A stretch of 32,493 nucleotides of DNA from Mojavia pulchra JT2-VF2 (GTDB lineage Bacteria; Cyanobacteriota; Cyanobacteriia; Cyanobacteriales; Nostocaceae). Position numbers and translations under genes: made by a program. Below the pieces are notes generated by a model. The model was not told the DNA's origin and ran no database searches. It worked only from the letters and a program-made list of their open reading frames with translations. The stretch is taken from positions 1 through 32,493 of the forward strand of contig JAHHHN010000050.1 of the NCBI GenBank assembly GCA_019359325.1, read 5' to 3'. This document shows, one piece after another, positions 1 to 7,385 of this stretch. Position 1 is the first letter of the stretch, and every line of letters begins with the position of its first letter.

Positions 1-1318
1 CTCGACCGATATTATTGAGTGTAGTGGCTTCACCAGAGCGATCGCCCACAGCACGCCATAGGGGAAGAGCTTGGTTGTAAAAATCGAGTGCTTTTTGCTT
101 TTGTCCTAAAGCGTCGTAGACTCCACCGATATTATTGAGTGTAGTGGCTTCACCAGTGCGATCGCCCACAGCCCGCAATATGGGAAGAGCTTGGTTGTAA
201 AAATCGAGTGCTTTTTGCTTTTGTCCTAAATCGTCGTAGACTCGACCGATATTATTGAGTGTAGTGGCTTCACCAGTGCGATCGCCCACAGCACGCCATA
301 GGGGAAGAGCTTGGTTGTAAAAATCGAGTGCTTTTTGCTTTTGTCCTAAAGCGTCGTAGACTCCACCGATATTATTGAGTGTAGTGGCTTCACCAGAGCG
401 ATCGCCCACAGCACGCCATAGGGGAAGAGCTTGGTTGTAAAAATCGAGTGCTTTTTGCTTTTGTCCTAAAGCGTCGTAGACTCGACCGATATTATTGAGT
501 GTGCGAGCCTCACCAGAGCGATCGCCCACAGCCCGCAATATGGGAAGAGCTTGGTTGTAAAAATCGAGTGCTTTTTGCTTTTGTCCTAAAGCGTCGTAGA
601 CTCGACCGATATTATTGAGTGTAGTGGCTTCACCAGTGCGATCGCCCACAGCACGCCATAGGGGAAGAGCTTGGTTGTAAAAGTCGAGTGCTTTTTGCTT
701 TTGTCCTAAAGCGTCGTACACTAGACCGATATTATTGAGTGTAGTGGCTTCACCAGAGCGATCGCCCACAGCACGCCATAGGGGAAGAGCTTGGTTGTAA
801 AAATCGAGTGCTTTTTGCTTTTGTCCTAAAGCGTCGTACACTAGACCGATATTATTGAGTGTAGTGGCTTCACCAGAGCGATCGCCCACAGCACGCCATA
901 GGGGAAGAGCTTGGTTGTAAAATTCGAGTGCTTTTTGCTTTTGTCCTAAAGCGTCGTAGACTCGACCGATATTATTGAGTGTAGTGGCTTCACCAGTGCG
1001 ATCGCCCACAGCCCGCAATATGGGAAGAGCTTGGTTGTAAAATTCGAGTGCTTTTTGCTTTTGTCCTAAAGCGTCGTAGACTCGACCGATATTATTGAGT
1101 GTAGTGGCTTCACCAGTGCGATCGCCCACAGCCCGCAATATGGGAAGAGCTTGGTTGTAAAATTCGAGTGCTTTTTGCTTTTGTCCTAAAGCGTCGTAGA
1201 CTCGACCGATATTATTGAGTGTAGTGGCTTCACCAGTGCGATCGCCCACAGCACGCCATAGGGGAAGAGCTTGGTTGTAAAATTCGAGTGCTTTTTGCTT
1301 TTGTCCTAAAGCGGAGTA
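1..1318 (-). repeat. 120-bp coding tandem repeat, 11 units visible
   Basis: Eleven contiguous 120-bp units (starting at 1, 121, 241 and so on to 1201) encode the 40-residue TPRs with no spacers or indels. Each unit carries one HIP1 octamer. Units differ only at a few sites: LPLW or LPIL (acgccatagg versus cgcaatatgg on the plus strand), SGEA or TGEA, one SGEAR variant at 481-540, and a third-base or Lys/Glu-type change before the CGAG. The variants are shuffled among units rather than grouped, as expected from unequal exchange or gene conversion. The array continues past the left edge, so the copy number is unknown. Arrays this uniform are also prone to collapse in short-read assembly. Confidence 0.97.
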
Positions 1319-1582
1319 GTTACGCCCAAGCCAAACTAGTGCATTTGCTTTAAGTTTTTGATCTTTGAGTTCCTGTGCCATAGCCGGAACTGGCTGTAAT
1401 ATTTGTATTGCCTTTTGGTGTTCTTGTTGCTGTGTCAGTTTTATCCCTTGTTCTAGCAGTTTTTCTGCTTCTTGCGATCGCGAGTTTTGAGTTTGTCCCC
1501 AGGTGGGTTGAGCTATCAGCATTACTGTTAAAGGCGTGATATAAAAGCCCACAGCCAACAAACTGGTGAGAATTTTTTTCAT
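1..1582 (-). CDS. Secreted tetratricopeptide-repeat protein (C-terminal end beyond window)
   Basis: The minus-strand frame opens at ATG 1582 and stays open to the left edge, so at least 527 codons are present and the C-terminus is missing. The N-terminus is a signal peptide (MKKILTSLLAVGFYI..., likely cut near QPTWGQ, about residue 30). A short alpha-helical linker follows (SRSQEAEKLLEQGIKLTQQQ), then one divergent TPR (ALVWLGRNYSALGQKQKAL) and then 40-residue TPR units with the core ATTLNNIGRVYDALGQKQ. Such arrays form right-handed helical superhelices that bind proteins; the signal peptide places this one outside the cytoplasmic membrane. In cyanobacteria, exported proteins with this N-terminus often end in a CHAT peptidase-like domain, which would lie off the window; that is inference. 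The family call is firm, the function unknown. Confidence 0.9.
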   Translation of the reverse strand, partial: MKKILTSLLAVGFYITPLTVMLIAQPTWGQTQNSRSQEAEKLLEQGIKLTQQQEHQKAIQILQPVPAMAQELKDQKLKANALVWLGRNYSALGQKQKALEFYNQALPLWRAVGDRTGEATTLNNIGRVYDALGQKQKALEFYNQALPILRAVGDRTGEATTLNNIGRVYDALGQKQKALEFYNQALPILRAVGDRTGEATTLNNIGRVYDALGQKQKALEFYNQALPLWRAVGDRSGEATTLNNIGLVYDALGQKQKALDFYNQALPLWRAVGDRSGEATTLNNIGLVYDALGQKQKALDFYNQALPLWRAVGDRTGEATTLNNIGRVYDALGQKQKALDFYNQALPILRAVGDRSGEARTLNNIGRVYDALGQKQKALDFYNQALPLWRAVGDRSGEATTLNNIGGVYDALGQKQKALDFYNQALPLWRAVGDRTGEATTLNNIGRVYDDLGQKQKALDFYNQALPILRAVGDRTGEATTLNNIGGVYDALGQKQKALDFYNQALPLWRAVGDRSGEATTLNNIGR

Positions 1583-1609
1583 AGAATATTACAGATATAA
1601 TCAGTTTTT

Positions 1610-1967
1610 ATGAGCATCAGCCGAAGTTGTAGTTAAAAATGTTGAAACTGTGGTTACTAACGTTGAAGCTGCTATAAGAAATACTGAAGCTATTGTTACA
1701 ACAGATGAAGGGTTTGTTATCAATGTTGAAGCTGTTGTTACTAACGTTGAAGTTGCTATAACAAATACTTAAGCCGTTGTTAGAAAAACTAAAGCGTTTG
1801 TTATTAATGCTGAAGCTATCGTAACAAACGTTAAAGTTGTCGTTATTAATGTTGAAGCTGTTCTAACTAACGTTGGAGTTGTTGTAACTAACGTTGAATT
1901 GATCGTAAAGAACGTTGAAGCAAATAGTTTATTGCTAGATTCGATTCTCAGGCAGTTGCTGAAATAA
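1610..1967 (+). pseudogene. Possible decayed heptapeptide-repeat gene spanning the 21-bp array
   Basis: In the plus-strand frame of the array, most codons follow an R-N-Y pattern. Between units, changes cluster at silent or conservative positions: AAT/AAC for Asn, GTT/GTA/ATA/CTA for the fifth residue, GCT/GCC/GCG for Ala. The frame has one stop, TAA at 1770-1772, one substitution away from the GAA seen in most units. It then runs to TAA at 1965 with a non-repeat tail NSLLLDSILRQLLK that looks like a real C-terminus. No start codon is in frame at the left. An ATG at 1610 (MSI) would join the array if one base near 1619 were removed. This supports a broken coding region, but a purely structural repeat is not excluded. 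The minus strand also has a frame with only one stop. Confidence 0.35.
1620..1927 (+). repeat. Degenerate 21-bp tandem array, 15 units
   Basis: Fourteen full 21-bp units and one partial unit start at 1620, 1641, 1662 and every 21 bp to 1914, with no indel anywhere. The consensus is GTTGAAGCTGTTGTTACTAA plus C. Read on the plus strand the unit is a heptapeptide VEAVVTN. The palindrome AACGTT recurs at unit junctions at 1659, 1743 and 1827, exactly 84 bp apart, then at 1869, 1890 and 1911. Units 2-5 also resemble units 6-9 one to one, so there is a four-unit (84-bp) higher-order repeat. The array lies between the exported 197-residue gene and the start of the TPR gene, and so covers the upstream region of the latter. 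Confidence 0.93.
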
Positions 1968-1974
1968 TTTACGA

Positions 1975-2568
1975 TTAATAAGGTTTTGCCAGAATGGTGA
2001 TCGTTCGTTGTTGCGAATTGAACTGGATTTCATCCACAACATATTGCCGATTTCTAGCCACTGACTGAATACCCTGCAACTGTGCTGTGGAAACTACAGG
2101 TGGTTTGAGTTTCACTACCGCCTGACCTTGAGTAGGATTTTTGACGGTAAAAGTATTTAAAGGGATACCACTCCAAGTTACTGGCTTACCTATGGGGCGA
2201 TCGCGCTCACCCCGGATAATTTGCCGCCCATTGCTTCTGTAAACCAACGCCCCATTCTTGAAGACTACTTTTTGAATTTGGCTCAGGGGAATCATGGCAG
2301 TTTTACCACTACGCTGAATTGATAGTGCTTGCCCTTGTGCATCAATTCCTATTACCCTACCACTGCTTGACTCACCCTTTTTAAGGATGACCTCTGCTAA
2401 CTCTGGCAAGGCCACTATAAGTTCTAATTCATCCGCTTTGACTGGTATCTGTGCTAAGAAGAAACTTTCCGTCTTGACATCTTTGCTAATTACAGCTTGA
2501 ATATTTCCTGCTAGCGCTGCTGCCATTACTAGGATTGCCACAACCCATCCCTGGAAAAAAGCTTTCAT
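1975..2568 (-). CDS. Exported small beta-rich protein of unknown function
   Basis: A 197-residue protein with an N-terminal signal peptide or anchor (MKAFFQGWVVAILVMAAALA). After it comes a segment that reads like a short SH3- or Sm-like beta barrel: GRVIGIDAQGQALSIQRSG followed by MIPLSQIQKVVF, about residues 69-104. A second beta-rich part ends in RTITILAKPY. I do not recognise a named family. It is on the same strand as the TPR gene, upstream of it, and separated from it by the 21-bp array. Both products are predicted to be exported, so they may work together, but the gap of about 390 bp argues against a tight operon. It starts at ATG 2568. Confidence 0.75.
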   Translation of the reverse strand: MKAFFQGWVVAILVMAAALAGNIQAVISKDVKTESFFLAQIPVKADELELIVALPELAEVILKKGESSSGRVIGIDAQGQALSIQRSGKTAMIPLSQIQKVVFKNGALVYRSNGRQIIRGERDRPIGKPVTWSGIPLNTFTVKNPTQGQAVVKLKPPVVSTAQLQGIQSVARNRQYVVDEIQFNSQQRTITILAKPY

Positions 2569-2761
2569 AGTTTTAACAGTCTATTTGACTGTTTTTAACT
2601 TTCTCATTAAACTTCAAACGCAGATACCAAATTTCCGTAAAATCACTAAAAGAAACTGATTATTTACCTGTAGTTATGCCGCAGGGGTAACGCACCATCC
2701 TAGATTTTTGGTGCATTAAGACTGATGTCCATAAAGCACCCTACTTTCTGCATTGTTTACT

Positions 2762-2796
2762 TAATTACGAATTACGAATTACGAATTACAAATTAG
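2762..2796 (+). repeat. STRR heptanucleotide array (GAATTAC)
   Basis: Five in-phase heptamers, TAATTAC, then GAATTAC three times, then AAATTAG, lie directly before the ATG at 2798. They occupy the place where a ribosome binding site would be. Short tandemly repeated heptamers are a known feature of heterocystous cyanobacterial genomes. A shorter relative with the same order (TAATTACGAATTACAAATT) is seen near 32222. Confidence 0.85.
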
Positions 2797-2797
2797 T

Positions 2798-3673
2798 ATG
2801 ACCCAAACCCCCAACCAGGAAACCAATATTTTAGGTAAATTCACGAGTGTACTTGGCTTACTGGGTGCGGCGCTTTTCTTTGCAGGCTGGATTTATCGTT
2901 GGTCATATTTCTACTTTTTTCAGCTAGAAGTTAATACCCTCGACTTACCTGCACAGTCTTTTTTGATAGTTCCCCTGCAAATATTTCTCGGAGATATCTG
3001 GACAATATGCAAAACAGCGATCGCTTTTATTGTAGCTGCGATCGCCATTCAGGTAACATTATGGTTAATTAAGATCGTTAGTGATGCGGTAGTTTCTGCA
3101 AGCCAATTACTACTGAGTCGCATCATCTCTGCAACTCAACACAAACGCTCATGGATAGCTAAACAGCTAAAATCTATAGCTGAATTTAGTTTTGGGCAAC
3201 TGCGTTCAGTGGAGTTTCTGCGATCGCTAGTTAATGAGATAGTAATAGTATCTTGGGTATTAATTGTGATATTTTGGTTAGCTCGTTGGCAAGGCATTGC
3301 AGATGCTAGGCGGGATGCTGGTCAAAATTCTACCTTGCCCGTTGTAGCGTTAATTACACCTGAAGAAAAATTTGCTGTAGGGCGCAAACTTGATGATATA
3401 TTTGCTGACCCTTCGTTGAAAGGTTATCGCATAATTGGAGACAGAGGTTTATTCGATGACTTGCGGGGCAGAGAAGATAATGATATTAGCAATCCAAAGC
3501 AGCCGCGAGTCTGGCGCTTACTCCTAGAACGTGGCGGCTGGATTTATTTGTTTCGAGCATTACCCCCAAATGCAAAATCTAACGAGATACCATCAGTGTT
3601 AGCTATTCAAGAAAGCGATAAGGGACATATCATCATTCGCAGTCCAGAAATTTCTAAAACTAGTTCTCCTTAA
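2798..3673 (+). CDS. Integral membrane protein of unknown function
   Basis: A 291-residue protein with about four predicted membrane segments: roughly residues 14-33 (TSVLGLLGAALFFAGWIY), 55-68, 70-93 (AIAFIVAAIAIQVTLWLIK) and 146-164 (IVIVSWVLIVIFWLARW). A soluble C-terminal domain of about 120 residues follows. It includes VALITPEEKFAVGRKLDDIF and a conserved-looking DRGLFDDLRG. I do not recognise a family. There is no clear Shine-Dalgarno; the sequence before the ATG is a heptamer repeat. The gene is convergent with the next one, and the 67-bp gap may hold a weak terminator. Confidence 0.7.
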   Translation: MTQTPNQETNILGKFTSVLGLLGAALFFAGWIYRWSYFYFFQLEVNTLDLPAQSFLIVPLQIFLGDIWTICKTAIAFIVAAIAIQVTLWLIKIVSDAVVSASQLLLSRIISATQHKRSWIAKQLKSIAEFSFGQLRSVEFLRSLVNEIVIVSWVLIVIFWLARWQGIADARRDAGQNSTLPVVALITPEEKFAVGRKLDDIFADPSLKGYRIIGDRGLFDDLRGREDNDISNPKQPRVWRLLLERGGWIYLFRALPPNAKSNEIPSVLAIQESDKGHIIIRSPEISKTSSP

Positions 3674-3699
3674 TATCCGATGATAACGTGATGCGAAAA

Positions 3700-3726
3700 T
3701 TGAAGGGCGATCGCTCAAGGTTTTTT
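3700..3726 (+). terminator. Weak HIP1-centred hairpin followed by six T
   Basis: TTGA and TCAA arms flank a HIP1 octamer, and a run of six T follows at 3721-3726. It sits between the stop codons of two convergent genes, so a termination role is plausible, but the stem is short and bulged. Confidence 0.3.
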
Positions 3727-3740
3727 CATCATAAATCTAA

Positions 3741-4610
3741 CTAGCGTAGAGAATGCTTGAAACCATACGAGCGGTTATTTGTTCCTCTTTTTGCCGCCTT
3801 TGGGTAGTCTCCCAACCATTCAGATTTCGGTTTCATTTCAAACAGCGTGGCTTCTAACATTGCCAACAACAGATTTTTTCTTCTCAAAGTTTGTTTACGA
3901 AAGATTGTAGCTTGTTGCCCTAAACTTCTGTATGCAGACCACGAAACATCATTTGATACAGAGATGCCCACGTCCGTAAGTATTTGCTGTCTCAATATCA
4001 AGTGTGCCTGCAAAAGTTCATCCACGTTGATATTAGAATGATATGTTCTGACTGCTTGAGGATGTCGCCAAATGTAAGCAATTCCATCAAGTTGATTGAC
4101 CTCTCTATTAATGGCAGTTAAAGACCAATCTTGAGATAAACTACTGTGAAAAGTACAGTTTTTTGCCAGTTTATCTTCTTTTAACGTAAAAATCTGACCA
4201 ATTTCCGCAAAACAATACTGTTGTGGATGGGCAAAACACCGCGCAAATCCATTACCAGGGTCAACGTTATAGTCCATCAACTGGACAAAACCAAGAGATT
4301 CTAGAATAGTAGTTTGTTGCTGTAACCAATTTAAATCTAACTGTGGGTAATCTGCAATTACTGCTACTTTGAACTGCCATTCATTCGGTGTTGCCCGAAG
4401 CATCTGAATTTTTACATTTGATAGGAACCAGAGCAACGGAAATGTCACCAAAGCAATAACTATTGTGAAACCTAACAAATCTGGCAGATTCAGCAGATTA
4501 GTCAATTGCCAACCATTACCAGCAAGAAGATATAAAAATAAAGCTAAACCCGAAAGTACGTAGCTCCCCACCGCAAGCCAAAATGCTTGTATTCCTGAAC
4601 TCAGTTTCAT
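3741..4610 (-). CDS. Membrane-anchored protein of unknown function
   Basis: A 289-residue protein with two N-terminal membrane segments (about residues 8-30, FWLAVGSYVLSGLALFLYLL, and 47-65, FTIVIALVTFPLLWFLS). A cytoplasmic or lumenal domain of about 220 residues follows. It includes a tract rich in aromatic residues and Cys (GFARCFAHPQQYCFAEIGQI) and ends in a basic tail. No catalytic motif is visible and I do not recognise the family. It is convergent with the membrane protein at 2798-3673. The ATG at 4610 has AGGCAGC upstream as a poor ribosome site. Confidence 0.65.
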   Translation of the reverse strand: MKLSSGIQAFWLAVGSYVLSGLALFLYLLAGNGWQLTNLLNLPDLLGFTIVIALVTFPLLWFLSNVKIQMLRATPNEWQFKVAVIADYPQLDLNWLQQQTTILESLGFVQLMDYNVDPGNGFARCFAHPQQYCFAEIGQIFTLKEDKLAKNCTFHSSLSQDWSLTAINREVNQLDGIAYIWRHPQAVRTYHSNINVDELLQAHLILRQQILTDVGISVSNDVSWSAYRSLGQQATIFRKQTLRRKNLLLAMLEATLFEMKPKSEWLGDYPKAAKRGTNNRSYGFKHSLR

Positions 4611-4703
4611 TGCTGCCTTTCTGCAATACTGTTACCCGGTTAGAGTACCCAGCGAAGAAGCTTCAATATCTATCTGTAGAATAATAAATCACTTAATATT
4701 TTT

Positions 4704-5228
4704 TCATCCTTTCCTGCGACTGCTGCGGCGTGTAGGTGGGGATGGTGGAGGTGGTTCCTGAGATTTTAGCTTGTCATCATCAGTGAGAAACTCTACATAA
4801 AAGCCCTTTTGGTGATAATGCTGACCCAAGATGACAATACTGGCATCACCCATAGAAGTTTTTTCTACAGCTTGATTTGGGAATTGAGCCGCTAAATGTC
4901 TTAATTTTTCCTCTTCCCAAAGAACAATTTGCTCATGAAACTTCGCCCAAGGTGTTGTTTCATCAGCTGCATAAGTTATGATTTTGGCAAATTCTTGAGC
5001 TGCTATACGTTTACTTTCTGAATTTGCTGTTTTAGCCTGTGCAATATGATTACCTGCTTCTATAACAGTAGCTAAAGGAAGCACTAGCGTTGTTGATTTG
5101 GCGATTTCTGCCTTAATTTTCTGATTTACACGCTCAAAATTCCATTCATTATTACCAGCAGTTTCTTTCCCTGGAACTTCTAACCAAACGCATAAAAGCG
5201 ATGTATCAATGAGTAGCACCTTTCTCAT
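4704..5228 (-). CDS. PIN-like nuclease partner of the upstream ATPase
   Basis: A 174-residue protein with the layout of a PIN-fold nuclease: an N-terminal hydrophobic strand ending in an acidic residue (LLIDTS, Asp8), a middle acidic helix (TVIEAGNH, Glu57), SMGDASIV (Asp128), and a C-terminal strand VEFLTDDDKL (Asp150-152). These four positions fit the metal-binding set of PIN RNases. The C-terminus is a low-complexity Pro- and Arg-rich tail (PPPPSPPTRRSSRRKG), unusual for the family and suited to nucleic-acid binding. The ATG lies 8 bp after the stop of the AAA-type ATPase gene with no strong ribosome site, so the two are almost certainly cotranscribed and coupled. It is probably the effector of a two-gene ATPase-nuclease module. 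Confidence 0.72.
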   Translation of the reverse strand: MRKVLLIDTSLLCVWLEVPGKETAGNNEWNFERVNQKIKAEIAKSTTLVLPLATVIEAGNHIAQAKTANSESKRIAAQEFAKIITYAADETTPWAKFHEQIVLWEEEKLRHLAAQFPNQAVEKTSMGDASIVILGQHYHQKGFYVEFLTDDDKLKSQEPPPPSPPTRRSSRRKG

Positions 5229-5236
5229 ATTAGTAA

Positions 5237-6511
5237 CTATTCATTACGAGAAAGGCTTCTTTCAATTGCACCCTTAGTTGTCATATCACCTAAAGAATAT
5301 GATGCAAACAACTTAGAAAAATTATCAATATCTTCTAAAAGAGTTAGCTTGCTTTCTCCAGTTTCAGAATCGCGGTGTGCGACAACTACAAATGGCACAA
5401 TCTCTGGGCCTAAAGCATCAAGCAAAGCTGGGTTATGGGTAGTAAGTAAAATATCAATCTTTCTTTTTTCACCAATTTCTCGCAGTATTCTTACCAGTAA
5501 TTCTGCACGTGAGGGATGCAAACCATTATCTATTTCTTCTATAACAATTTGGCTACCTTCTGGGCGAGTGAGTAATGCTGTGAAAATTGCTAAAAAGCGT
5601 AAAGTTACATCTGACATACTCCTGGCATCAATCTTTGGAAGATTATAACCCTTTTTCCACTCTTCCTGATAGTAAAGCATAGCGCCTCTTCGTAATTCGC
5701 TATCTTCTTCTGCCCATACTTTTTGAATACCGCCTGCTGCTAATTGTTTAATATATGTGGATAAAGTTGATTCTACTTCAGCTTTTTGTTCATCAGGTAA
5801 TGCTACTAAAACACTTGCGATATTTGAAGCATCGCTTTTTATGCTTTCACAAAGGTGTGAATAATCGCGCATTTTTGAAGGTATGGGATTAAGGATTAAA
5901 ATATTTTCTAAAGCATCAATAATGAAATTTTTTCCTTGATGTTTTAATGCCAAAAACTTATTATATATTTTTTCAAATTCTTCATCATTGATCTCTTTAT
6001 TTTTATTTAAAATTTCATGTATTTCTAGATTTTCTTCTATTTCAATATGACCAATTTTCACTTCTTTTAATCCACTAATATTAGATGGAAAATAATTTCT
6101 TAAATTAATTGTGTTAATTGTATCAATATAATTAAAAACCCTGTTTTCAGTGAATAATTTAAATTCAATATATTCTTCTAAAATTTTAACTAATTGTAGT
6201 GTTTGTATATTAATAACATACAAATAATCTGCTTGTTCATCCTCACCCTGAACTAATGCTTTTAATGTAAACTTAGTTTCTGGTTTTCGTGCAGCCCACT
6301 CTACACCACCGCGAATAGATGGAAGCGTTTTATCGCCTGCTAAAGCTGTTTCAATATTCTCGCCTCTAGCTATTCTTTGCAAAAATTCCAAAGCTTCAAC
6401 CACATTGGACTTTCCACTTGCATTCGTACCAATCAGAACAGTCAAAGGGTCAAGTGGAAGTTCTGCATAACGGAAACTTTTCCAATTTTCAAGGATGAGT
6501 TGCTTAAGCAT
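5237..6511 (-). CDS. AAA15/AAA_21-type ABC-like ATPase
   Basis: A 424-residue ATPase of the OLD/RecF-like ABC class. It begins LKQLILENWKSFRYAEL, typical of the group, and has Walker A GTNASGKSN (28-36), a signature-like SDVTLRFLA (300-308, with Val where Gly is usual), Walker B IVIEEIDNGLHPSR (from 322) and a switch His in TTHNP (357-361). The middle (about residues 85-215, DNA 5880-6250) is very AT-rich and lacks motifs, like the variable insert of these proteins. I chose ATG 6511 because GGAG lies six bases upstream; a TTG at 6523 would add four residues. Family members act as sensors for phage or DNA damage with a paired nuclease, and here the gene is directly followed by a PIN-like protein. 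Confidence 0.85.
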   Translation of the reverse strand: MLKQLILENWKSFRYAELPLDPLTVLIGTNASGKSNVVEALEFLQRIARGENIETALAGDKTLPSIRGGVEWAARKPETKFTLKALVQGEDEQADYLYVINIQTLQLVKILEEYIEFKLFTENRVFNYIDTINTINLRNYFPSNISGLKEVKIGHIEIEENLEIHEILNKNKEINDEEFEKIYNKFLALKHQGKNFIIDALENILILNPIPSKMRDYSHLCESIKSDASNIASVLVALPDEQKAEVESTLSTYIKQLAAGGIQKVWAEEDSELRRGAMLYYQEEWKKGYNLPKIDARSMSDVTLRFLAIFTALLTRPEGSQIVIEEIDNGLHPSRAELLVRILREIGEKRKIDILLTTHNPALLDALGPEIVPFVVVAHRDSETGESKLTLLEDIDNFSKLFASYSLGDMTTKGAIERSLSRNE

Positions 6512-6864
6512 GGCCCACTCCAAATAAGGTGTATTGAGTGTCTAATAAATTTATAACAACAGAATGATAAACGCTATTAATTATGTATCCACAACTTGTG
6601 AATGCAAGTTTAGTTTATGTAGTCGCACCTTTAAGGGTGTTGACTATTGCCACAATATCTGATGATAACTTGAGGTTACAAATAAATAGCGATCGCTCCA
6701 GATTTTCCATTGTTATTCAAATAATTAGCCCATATTTTTAAATCGTAGCGTCTCTAATTTACCCCAGTGTAGAGAAGAGGCGATCGCATATTAAATAATA
6801 TTTCCCAAATTCATGTGATTTTCGGTGGAAATTAGGGAAATATAAATTTGTAACGTTTAATTAA
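6512..6864. other. Intergenic region, no gene seen
   Basis: An AT-rich stretch of about 350 bp upstream of the ATPase gene, with HIP1 or HIP1-like sites near 6690 and 6780. It must hold the ATPase-PIN promoter, but I cannot pick a convincing -35/-10 pair. No tRNA or protein frame is supported. Confidence 0.6.
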
Positions 6865-7185
6865 ATTTGCAATTCAGGATTAAGTTGTAATTTACCTTCT
6901 TCAACTCCAAACTCTCCCGAAATTCGTATTCGTACTGAATTTATAGATAACAAGCAAGTAGTTATTCGCATTGCTGATAATGGTTCAGGAATTCCTTTGA
7001 ATGTAAAGCAGCGATTATTTGACCCTTTTTTCACTACTAAACCTGTGGGCAAAGGAACTGGATTAGGGCTATCCATCAGCTATCAAATCATTGCAGAAAA
7101 ACACGGTGGTCAACTGCAATTTCTTTCTGCTGTTGGAGAGGGAACCGAATTTATTATTAAAATTCCTGTTGAACTTAATTTTTGA
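6865..7185 (+). pseudogene. Histidine kinase remnant (C-terminal HATPase_c only)
   Basis: An open frame from just after TAA 6862 to TGA 7183 encodes the last part of a sensor histidine kinase: NSPEIRIRTEF, the G1 box IADNGSGIP, the F box LFDPFFTTK, the G2 box GKGTGLGLSIS and the closing GEGTEFIIKIPVE. The N box, phospho-acceptor domain and all sensor parts are missing, and the sequence left of about 6890 no longer resembles a kinase. This wording is typical of large Nostoc hybrid kinases. The remaining frame has no start before the in-frame ATG near 6997, which would begin after the G1 box, so no working product is expected. The minus-strand open frame here is its shadow. Confidence 0.85.
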
Positions 7186-7216
7186 TAAATTTAGGTAAAC
7201 AACACAGATAAACGCA

Positions 7217-7256
7217 GATGCACACAAATAAATATCGGTGTTTATCTGTGTGCATC
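7217..7256 (+). repeat. Hairpin-forming inverted repeat
   Basis: A 16-nt arm, GATGCACACAAATAAA at 7217-7232, pairs with 7241-7256 with one mismatch around an 8-nt loop. The words (ATCTGTGTGCATC) are of a kind common between genes in Nostocales. It follows the kinase remnant and could be a terminator, though no T run follows. Confidence 0.7.
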
Positions 7257-7385
7257 TTTGGATATTTTTAGCTTTATTTAGATTTTTGCAAGAAGTCTAA
7301 TAAAGAAATAAATTAAATTAAAGATTTGAGGTTTGATCCGCAGCCACATAAGAAATTGTAAAGCCTGGAAACAACCATCATATCC

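Noticed and set aside
1-1318. The 120-bp array as a CRISPR array
   Set aside because: Units are contiguous with no unique spacers and translate in one open frame as TPRs.
1620-1927. The 21-bp array as iterons of a replication origin or as CRISPR
   Set aside because: There are no spacers, no adjacent replication initiator or cas gene, and units are too degenerate for iterons; codon signature favours a coding origin.
6861-7076. A 71-codon minus-strand frame
   Set aside because: It is antisense to the kinase remnant, whose plus-strand motifs are unmistakable.
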